A DNA stretch of 64,000 nt. It comes from UBA6918 sp040754425. GTDB lineage: Bacteria; Pseudomonadota; Gammaproteobacteria; Burkholderiales; Thiobacillaceae. The notes under the pieces were generated by a model. That model saw only the letters and a list, made by a program, of their open reading frames with translations. It was not told where the DNA came from and did no database searches. This document shows positions 54,746 through 64,000 of the stretch, in pieces. Within the stretch, counting starts at the first letter, position 1. The number at the start of each line of letters is the position of its first letter. The position numbers and the translations under genes are program-made. The stretch lies in the NCBI GenBank assembly GCA_040754425.1, contig JBFMCR010000023.1:4445-68444 (forward strand). Direction: 5' to 3'.

Positions 54746-56785
54746 TCAGCGCTTGCGCGGCGGCAGCTTGAGCGAGCTGTCCTGCCAGGCCGAGTCCTGC
54801 GTCTCCTTTTCCAGCATGTGGGCGAGCGCGGCACGCAGTCGCGCCGGCCGCACCGGCTTGTGCATGATCTTGTAGCCGGCGTCGGTGATGCGGGCGAGCG
54901 TGTCTGCCGCGGTGTCGCCGGTCAGTACCAGCACCGGGAGGTCCTTGCCGAACTGCCTGCGGAATCGGTGCGCTACCTCGATGCCGTCGGTGTTGCCCGG
55001 CAGACTGTAATCGGTGATCAGGAAATCCGGACGGGCGCCGGATTGCCTGAGCTGGTCGAGCGCTTCCTGCGCGCTGCGTCCGGTGACGAGGCCCACGCCC
55101 CAGGAATTGAACAGGCTTTCCATGGCGCGCAGTATCGGCGCCTCGTCGTCTATGACCACGGCCAGTTTCTCCTGCAGGCTGGCTGCCGGCAGGGGGGGGT
55201 GGGCGTCGGCGGGCGCGAGCTGATGCGTCGTGCCCAGCGGCACCGTAAAGCCGAATACCGAGCCGCGCCCCACGCGCGAGCGCACGCTGATGCGCAGCCC
55301 CAGCAGCTTGGCGGTGCGCGCGACGATCGCAAGCCCGAGGCCCAGGCCTTTCTCGCGGTCACGTTCGGGATTGTTGAGCTGCACGAACTCCTCGAAGATG
55401 GCCTGCTGCGCATCTTCCGGAATGCCGATGCCGGTGTCCCATACCTGGATCAGCAGCGAGTTCCCTCGCCTGCGCCCCGCCACCACGATGCGGCCGCTTT
55501 GCGTATAGCGCAAGGCATTGGAGACGAGGTTGATGAGGATGCGCTCCAGCAGCACGGGGTCGCTGTACAGGATCCAGTTGTTGGGGCGCACCTCGAGTTT
55601 CAGTCCCTTGGCGGCGGCGGGGCCTTCGAACTGCTGCCGGATGTGTTCGAACAGCTGGCTGGCGGGAAAATGCCGCTTGCGCACTTCGATGGTGCCGGCA
55701 TCCAGGCGCGAGACGTCGAGCAGGGCGTTGAGCAGGGTTTCCAGCGAGGAAATCGAGCTCGATATTTGCGCTGCCAGGCTCTGCAGTTCGCCGCTTTGCA
55801 CCCGGTGCTTCAGCGCTTCGCCGAACAGTCCGAGCGCATGCAGCGGCTGGCGCAGGTCGTGGCTGGCGGATGCGAAAAACCTGGACTTGGCCGTGTTGGC
55901 GCGTTCGGCTTCTTCTTTTTTGGCGGCAAGGTCGGAGGTAGCGTGGATGATGCGCACCTGCAGCTCGTCCTGGTGCGCCTGCAGGGATTCCGCCATGCGG
56001 TTGATGCCGGCTTCGAGCATGCCCAGTTCGGTGGAGGGGTCCGTATCGACGCGGATTTGCAGGTTGCCGCCGGCGATGCGGTCCACCGCCTGTGAAACGT
56101 GCCGGATGCGGCGCGCAAGACGGGTGGACAGGCGCCAGGCCAGCACCGCGGTCAGCAGGGCGGAGATGACGATGAGGCTTGCCGCAGTCAGCAGCGCCCG
56201 GCGCTTTGAGGCATGCAGCGGGTCGAGGTTGGCGGCGGCAATGGCGTAGCCGATGGTTTGAGGTGCGCTTGGCGCATCTGCGTGCAGCTCGCCGTCGAGT
56301 TCGACTTCCGGCAGGTTGATGGGGTGTGCAGCCAGCCAGGCGCCGGGAACTTCCCGTATGTCGCCGACGGCGGGCAGGATGGGCAGCGAGCGCGGATTTT
56401 CCAGGCCGGCACAATGACGCACGCTGCCGAGCCCGTCCTGTATGCAGGCGAAGGCAAGCTTGTCCTGTGCGCGCTCATGCTCGACGATCTGCCTTAGCAG
56501 TTCGGCGTTTCCGCTGATCAGGGCATACTGGCCGACGGCTGCCAGGCGCCGCGTTGCGCCAAGCAGTTCCATGCGCGCGTTTTGGCGGGCTTCGTCTATG
56601 GTCTGCTTGAGCAGCAGGGCCGCCAGCAGGGCGGCAGTGGCAAGCGAAGGCAGGAGGGCGATGAACAGAATGCGGGTGCGTATGCTCTGCTGCCAGAACA
56701 GCGCGCTCAGTTGCCGGAAACGGCGGGCGGCGGACTGGCGGCAGCGGCTGGCGAATTGTCGGAGCATCGATGCCCGTCTAGGCAC
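54746..56785 (-). CDS. Hybrid sensor histidine kinase with C-terminal receiver
   Basis: 679 residues. Two membrane helices (about 37–60 and 196–220) enclose a periplasmic sensor, then HAMP. HisKA follows with SASHDLRQPLHALGLF (His309), then HATPase with NLVSNALRYTQSGRI. The terminal receiver has Asp in FLITDYSLPGNTDGIEV. The start at 56785 overlaps the LuxR regulator's end by 8 bases; Met7 (56767) is an alternative. The signal is unknown. It likely works with the neighbouring LuxR-type regulator. Confidence 0.88.
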   Translation of the reverse strand: MPRRASMLRQFASRCRQSAARRFRQLSALFWQQSIRTRILFIALLPSLATAALLAALLLKQTIDEARQNARMELLGATRRLAAVGQYALISGNAELLRQIVEHERAQDKLAFACIQDGLGSVRHCAGLENPRSLPILPAVGDIREVPGAWLAAHPINLPEVELDGELHADAPSAPQTIGYAIAAANLDPLHASKRRALLTAASLIVISALLTAVLAWRLSTRLARRIRHVSQAVDRIAGGNLQIRVDTDPSTELGMLEAGINRMAESLQAHQDELQVRIIHATSDLAAKKEEAERANTAKSRFFASASHDLRQPLHALGLFGEALKHRVQSGELQSLAAQISSSISSLETLLNALLDVSRLDAGTIEVRKRHFPASQLFEHIRQQFEGPAAAKGLKLEVRPNNWILYSDPVLLERILINLVSNALRYTQSGRIVVAGRRRGNSLLIQVWDTGIGIPEDAQQAIFEEFVQLNNPERDREKGLGLGLAIVARTAKLLGLRISVRSRVGRGSVFGFTVPLGTTHQLAPADAHPPLPAASLQEKLAVVIDDEAPILRAMESLFNSWGVGLVTGRSAQEALDQLRQSGARPDFLITDYSLPGNTDGIEVAHRFRRQFGKDLPVLVLTGDTAADTLARITDAGYKIMHKPVRPARLRAALAHMLEKETQDSAWQDSSLKLPPRKR

Positions 56786-57425
56786 CGGCCGGATTCAGGC
56801 CGAAACGCTGGGCTGCGACTGCGGCTTCGGTGCGGTTGCTGACGCCCAGCGCCTTGAAAATCGCCGCCACGTGAATCTTGACCGTGCCTTCGGACAAATC
56901 CAGTTCGCGCGCGATGATCTTGTTGGGTTTGCCCCGCAGAATGAGCTTCAATACTTCCAGTTGGCGGTGGGTGAGATGGATGCCCTGGCCGGAAAGCGGC
57001 ATCAGGCTGGCGGACTCCTCCGGCTGCGTATCGCCTTCGAGCACGGACGGCATGTAGATGCCGCCTTCGAGCACGCGGCCGAGCGCGTCGAGCATGACCT
57101 GGCTGGAGGACGATTTCAGCACATAGCCTAGCGCGCCGGAAGCCATGGCGCGCTGGGCGTCGATGCGAGATTCCGAGGCGGTCATGATCACCAGCGGCGT
57201 ATCGGGAAACTGGTTCCTGAATTCGGCAATGCCCTCGTGCCCACCCATGCCGGGCATGTACAAGTCGGCCAGCACCAGATCCAGGTCGGGATGGGCGGCG
57301 GCTTCGGCGAACAGCGAAGGGTAGTCGTGGGCGTCGATGATGCCCACCTGTTCGCCCAGTTGCATCAGCACATGCTTGACCCCCTCGCGGAACAGGGGAT
57401 GGTCGTCAGCCAGCAGAATTTTCAT
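56778..57425 (-). CDS. NarL/LuxR-family response regulator
   Basis: 215 residues. The receiver has Asp54 in LVLADLYMPGMGGHEGI, and the C-terminal LuxR helix-turn-helix is LTHRQLEVLKLILRGKPNKI and LSEGTVKIHVAAIFKALG. It probably receives phosphate from the hybrid kinase encoded directly downstream. Targets are not known. Confidence 0.9.
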   Translation of the reverse strand: MKILLADDHPLFREGVKHVLMQLGEQVGIIDAHDYPSLFAEAAAHPDLDLVLADLYMPGMGGHEGIAEFRNQFPDTPLVIMTASESRIDAQRAMASGALGYVLKSSSSQVMLDALGRVLEGGIYMPSVLEGDTQPEESASLMPLSGQGIHLTHRQLEVLKLILRGKPNKIIARELDLSEGTVKIHVAAIFKALGVSNRTEAAVAAQRFGLNPAGA

Positions 57426-57612
57426 CGAATTTCCCGGTGCGCTCCCTGAATGGCCCCTGCAAAGCCTGCCAAATGCGGCTTTTTCTCGGGTTGCGAAAGT
57501 CTAACCTGTTCGGCAGCCGCTGAAAAAGGCCTGTCGTGCTCACGTTTTTTTATTTCTGCAGGGACGGGCGACCTATAACTTTAGTTATATATGCAAACTG
57601 AAAAACCATCCG

Positions 57613-57723
57613 TATGATGACTTCAACTTGACCGTGTTCAGTCAGGGCAAGTTCTCCGCAGCGAGGTGACGCAAGCCGTTTCCTCCGGTTTCGCCGGGTG
57701 GTTTCTCCCACCCGGCTTTTTTT
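57613..57723 (+). ncRNA. Candidate small RNA or leader with intrinsic terminator
   Basis: In the 441-base gap before the NUDIX gene a TATGAT (57613–57618) could be a -10. A strong terminator ends at 57723: GCCGGGTGG-TTTCTC-CCACCCGGC followed by seven T. Between them lies CAGGGCAAG … GAGGTGACGCAAGCC … TCGCCGGGTGG. These words resemble, imperfectly, the c-di-GMP-I (GEMM) riboswitch core. The P2 stem does not pair well, so the class is uncertain. The rest of the gap (57426–57612, 57724–57866) shows only a T-rich stretch near 57545. Confidence 0.4.
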
Positions 57724-57866
57724 ATCCCCCCGCCCGGTTTTGCGGCGACTGCCGTCTCGATTATCATCCATTGCGAACACTGGATTCGTGCCCCGGCTGG
57801 TACGAATATCCCATCCTCTGCCGTGCATCAAATTTTGGCCGCAGCGCCATGCCCGAGAAAGTCCGA

Positions 57867-58430
57867 ATGAACGATACTCCCGAAGACCTCACCGAAACCA
57901 TGCTGGCTTCCGAATGGATGTGCCAGGGCAGGCTGCTAAAAGCCCGCCGCGATACCGTGCGCCTGCCCGACGGCCGCATTTCCACGCGCGAATTCATCTT
58001 GCATCCGGGGGCGGCCGTGATCCTGCCGGTGTTCGAAAACGGCGACGTGCTGCTCGAACGCCAGTACCGCTACCCCTGCGGGCGCGACTTCATCGAAGTG
58101 CCCGCGGGCAAGCTCGACCCGGACGAGCCCCCGGAATTCTGCGCCCAGCGCGAGCTGATCGAGGAAACCGGCTATCGCGCCGGCAGCATGCGCTTCCTGT
58201 TCGAGTTCTATCCCGCCATCGGCTACTGCAACGAGAAGATGTTCTTCTTCCTGGCGCAGGAGCTAGAGCACGTCGGCCACGAGCGCGACCACGACGAATT
58301 CCTCGAAATCCTGCGCGTGCCGTTTGCCGAGGCCATGGACATGATCCGACGCGGCGAAATCTGCGAAACCAAGACCACCACCGCCCTGTTCTGGTGGGAC
58401 AAGGTGGCGCGCGGCGACTGGCAGGTCTAG
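57867..58430 (+). CDS. NUDIX hydrolase (ADP-ribose pyrophosphatase-like)
   Basis: 187 residues from the ATG at 57867, which has GAGAAAG upstream; an ATG at 57849 would add six residues. The Nudix box is spread over AGKLDPDEPPEFCAQRELIEETGYRAG: E residues in RELIEETG bind metal. LESE-like ASEWMCQGRLLKARRDTVRL is typical of ADP-ribose pyrophosphatases (NudF type). The substrate is probably ADP-ribose or another NDP-sugar. Convergent with the di-iron gene, two bases apart. Confidence 0.85.
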   Translation: MNDTPEDLTETMLASEWMCQGRLLKARRDTVRLPDGRISTREFILHPGAAVILPVFENGDVLLERQYRYPCGRDFIEVPAGKLDPDEPPEFCAQRELIEETGYRAGSMRFLFEFYPAIGYCNEKMFFFLAQELEHVGHERDHDEFLEILRVPFAEAMDMIRRGEICETKTTTALFWWDKVARGDWQV

Positions 58431-58432
58431 GT

Positions 58433-59221
58433 TCAGGCCGGCGGCGGGAAGCGGTAGTTGTCCTGGGTAAAGAGATCGATGCCGCACTCCAGGTTTTCGA
58501 TCCAGTCGAGGAATGCGTGGATCGCCTCCCGGCCCACGAAGTAGCGACCGTGCTGCGGCACCATCATCTGGATATTCATGCCGCGTACCATGCGCGCCCA
58601 CAGGCGGCAGGCCTTGTTCGACACCATGTAGCGCTTGTGGAAGCCTTCCATGTGTTTCAGGTTGGCCACGAAATCGGCCTTGGATGCGATCGGCACCAGC
58701 ACCTCGTCGTGGTGCACCAGCGATGCCCCCACGTCGCCCGAGAACAGGATGCCCGAGCGCTCGTCGTAGAACTGGAAATTGCCTTCCGCATGCAGAAAGT
58801 GCGCCGGCACGGCGTAGATGTTGGTGTTGCCGAGAGTGATGCGGGCGCCCCTGTCGGGAATCGCGGCAATGCGTCCCTCGGTGCGTCCGCCGGTGCAGAA
58901 GTGCGGCACGAAGCGCGCCCACAGCGAAGACACGAACAACGTGGCCTCGCTGGAAAACAGCCAGCGGTTGAGTGAGGCGACGATGTCGGGGTCCTGGTGC
59001 GAGGCGAAGATGTAGCGCAGATTCCTGTGCGGAAAGTATTTCTGCATGCCCATGATGAGGGCGTTGTACGTCATCTGTCCAGCGGGGTCGATCAGCGCGC
59101 CTTCGCCGTCGGTCACGATCAGGAACTGGTTGGCCTGCACCGCCTCGCTTTTGCTGTCGTCGACGAGGTCGTTGAACATGATGCAGGCATGGTGTGGGTC
59201 TTTGTAGAGTTCTATGGGCAT
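58433..59221 (-). CDS. MBL-fold di-iron (ODP) protein
   Basis: 262 residues. Metallo-beta-lactamase fold of the flavodiiron type but without a flavodoxin domain. The metal motif is ASHQDPDIVASLN (H-x-D-x-D-like), with VPAHFLHAEGNFQFYD, ILFSGDVGASLV and MMVPQHGRYFVG following. This matches oxygen-binding di-iron (ODP) proteins, which may sense or reduce oxygen. Some are linked to chemotaxis or signalling; none is adjacent here. Start at 59221 chosen as the first conserved Met (PIELYKDPHHACIMFND). Confidence 0.8.
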   Translation of the reverse strand: MPIELYKDPHHACIMFNDLVDDSKSEAVQANQFLIVTDGEGALIDPAGQMTYNALIMGMQKYFPHRNLRYIFASHQDPDIVASLNRWLFSSEATLFVSSLWARFVPHFCTGGRTEGRIAAIPDRGARITLGNTNIYAVPAHFLHAEGNFQFYDERSGILFSGDVGASLVHHDEVLVPIASKADFVANLKHMEGFHKRYMVSNKACRLWARMVRGMNIQMMVPQHGRYFVGREAIHAFLDWIENLECGIDLFTQDNYRFPPPA

Positions 59222-59356
59222 GTTCGGAGTATATTGGGATTGATAAGTCCTGTTAATTCGGCATGGCGGGTAAATTCGTACCATGCTTTTCCCGTTCCGC
59301 CAACGGACATGGCGACTGCGCCAATCCGAATCATGAATGCAGCGCAGCGCAGTGTG

Positions 59357-59408
59357 CGTTTCCTCTTCCCGGCCCTCTCCCCGCGGGAGAGAGGGAGACG
59401 AGGAAACG
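59357..59408. repeat. PLPRGEG-type palindromic repeat downstream of metH
   Basis: The outer arms CGTTTCCTC and GAGGAAACG and the inner arms GCCCTCTCCC and GGGAGAGAGGG form a compound inverted repeat. It lies just past the metH stop and may act as its terminator. The type resembles the palindromes in lipA and dgkA. The rest of 59222–59356 is unremarkable. Confidence 0.65.
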
Positions 59409-59415
59409 CTTCGCG

Positions 59416-63084
<3,669 letters not shown>

Positions 63085-63116
63085 GGGCTCTGAAGAAAAG
63101 TCGATTAAAGCCGTCT

Positions 63117-63122
63117 ATTATA
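63117..63122 (-). promoter_or_regulatory. Putative -10 element of metH
   Basis: A perfect TATAAT on the minus strand lies 33 bases before the metH ATG. The expected -35 position holds GGGCAC, a poor match. The plus strand here also gives TATTAT, possibly used for the divergent rhodanese gene. No SAM or cobalamin riboswitch was seen. Confidence 0.35.
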
Positions 63123-63150
63123 AGGTTCCATCCCATCCGGTGCCCGAGCC

Positions 63151-63537
63151 ATGAAGCATCTTTCCCCCAAAGAAGCCTACGAGTTCCTCAAGGCCAACCC
63201 CAATGCCGTGTTGATCGACGTTCGTTCCGAGATGGAATATCTGTTCGTCGGACACCCCAAGGACGCGCTGCTCATTCCCTGGCAGGATGGCGAGAACTTC
63301 GACCTCAATCCGGATTTCCTCGGCCACGTGCGCAAGGCTTCCAGCGTCAATCGCCCGGTGGTGCTGATCTGCCGCTCGGGCAACCGCTCGAAGATCGCCG
63401 GCGAGTTTTTGGAAAAGCACGGCTTTCCCGAGGTCTACAACGTGCTGCACGGTTTCGAGGGCGACCTCGATACGCAGCGCCGGCGCAGCACGGTCAACGG
63501 CTGGCGTTTCGATGGACTGCCCTGGGAGCAGACCTGA
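63151..63537 (+). CDS. Rhodanese-like sulfurtransferase
   Basis: 128 residues, a single rhodanese domain. It has LSPKEAYEFLKANPNAVLID and VRSEMEYLFVGHPKDA. The active-site Cys is in VVLICRSGNRSKIAGEFLE, and NVLHGFEGDLD follows. The partner is unknown. Divergent from metH, with 66 bases between the two starts. Confidence 0.9.
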   Translation: MKHLSPKEAYEFLKANPNAVLIDVRSEMEYLFVGHPKDALLIPWQDGENFDLNPDFLGHVRKASSVNRPVVLICRSGNRSKIAGEFLEKHGFPEVYNVLHGFEGDLDTQRRRSTVNGWRFDGLPWEQT

Positions 63538-63741
63538 AGCCTCGGGTGGCAAGTCGGTACAGCCGCACTTTGCCAACACTGCCGTTCGTCAGTCCATATT
63601 GCATGCAGGGTAAATAGTTTCGCCTGGCCGGACGTTAGTATCGTGATGGTCATGCTTTTGCCTTCGCGCAAGCTGCCCACAATACAAATAACAACAAAAA
63701 ACAAAAACAACCGGGTCGAAACGCTGCCAAAGGAGATGACA

Positions 63742-64000
63742 ATGAAAGCGCCCCCTGCACGTCTGTTCGCCGCGGCCTGCCTGCTGGCCGCGAGTGCACT
63801 GCCTGTCCAGGCCAATAATGAAGATCAATACAAGGCGATGGAGGAAGCCGCCGAGCGCATCAAGAAATTCGGCGAAGAGTATCGTGCCGAACTCCAGCGC
63901 ATCCGCGAGGAGCGTAAGCGCCTGCAGGAAGAGCAGCAGCGCGCCCAGGAAGCCGAGCGCAGGCGCGCCGCGGCGGCGCGCGCCGAGCAGTCCAGGCGGG
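63742..64000 (+). CDS. Secreted coiled-coil protein (partial)
   Basis: The first 86 codons are visible; the gene runs off the window. A signal peptide (LFAAACLLAASALPVQA) precedes a highly charged helix rich in Glu, Arg and Gln, a probable coiled coil. The ATG at 63742 has a strong ribosome-binding site (AAAGGAG). I do not recognise the family. The 204 bases before it contain an A/C-rich stretch near 63680–63710 but no further gene. Confidence 0.6.
   Translation, partial: MKAPPARLFAAACLLAASALPVQANNEDQYKAMEEAAERIKKFGEEYRAELQRIREERKRLQEEQQRAQEAERRRAAAARAEQSRR

Noticed and set aside
63085..63150. A SAM or cobalamin riboswitch upstream of metH
   Set aside because: The gap is only 66 bases and lacks the conserved boxes of either class; only a -10-like sequence is visible.

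Overview
The window is a GC-rich (about 60%) chromosomal segment of a betaproteobacterium. The gene orders argH–algZ–algR–hemCDXY, cutA–dsbD, aroQ–accB–accC–prmA, pilGHIJL and pcm–rhodanese–tolC–waaA are typical of the class. Quinone-sensing RegB/RegA, a c5-type cytochrome and an oxygen-binding di-iron protein suit a facultative respiratory lifestyle. I would place it near Nitrosomonadales/Rhodocyclales, but that is inference. It is almost entirely core metabolism and regulation; I saw no prophage, integrase, transposase or CRISPR array.

Layout. 1–7 kb: argH (partial), an AlgZ/AlgR-type two-component pair, a periplasmic thioredoxin, and the haem genes hemC-hemD-hemX-hemY. 7–12.3 kb: a ferredoxin-type reductase, an epimerase-like protein, fxsA, cutA, a DsbD with a duplicated N-terminal domain, and a TlpA-like thioredoxin. 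12.4–17 kb: aroQ, accB, accC, prmA and a zinc-ribbon membrane protein. 17–23.5 kb: a tandem glycine riboswitch with a terminator, then lipA-gcvT-gcvH-gcvPA-(tpx)-gcvPB, which encode lipoate synthesis and the glycine cleavage complex. 23.5–29.5 kb: dgkA, a PfkB kinase, an ornithine-lipid pair olsB-olsA behind a Pho-box-like array, apaH and rep. 29.5–32.7 kb: cytochrome c5, tRNA-Arg(CCG), a DUF971 protein, a fructosamine-kinase-like protein and an unknown secreted protein. 32.7–42 kb: the twitching chemosensory cluster pilGHIJ-pilL. 42–52.7 kb: uppP, a GGDEF/EAL protein, thiC with a TPP riboswitch, pcm, rhodanese, tolC, waaA and a UDP-glucuronate-epimerase-like gene. 52.8–57.4 kb: RegA/RegB and a hybrid kinase/LuxR regulator pair. 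57.4–64 kb: a possible small RNA, a NUDIX hydrolase, an ODP-type di-iron protein, metH, a rhodanese and the start of a secreted coiled-coil protein.

The most unusual content is small-scale. (1) Two genes, accC and the UDP-sugar epimerase, are each preceded by a second copy of their own first 7–12 codons. The copies encode the same residues with different codons, and a short hairpin-forming segment separates them. The upstream mini-ORF stays open until it reaches the real start. (2) At least seven gene junctions, six of them in the acc/prm/gcv region, carry purine-rich then pyrimidine-rich inverted repeats built from short words such as TCAGGG, GAGGACA or CAGGGAG. (3) Other palindromic repeats are read in frame inside lipA and dgkA. 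(4) The thiC leader carries three tandem copies of a small hairpin. Together these suggest lineages of small palindromic elements remodelling gene 5' ends in this genome.
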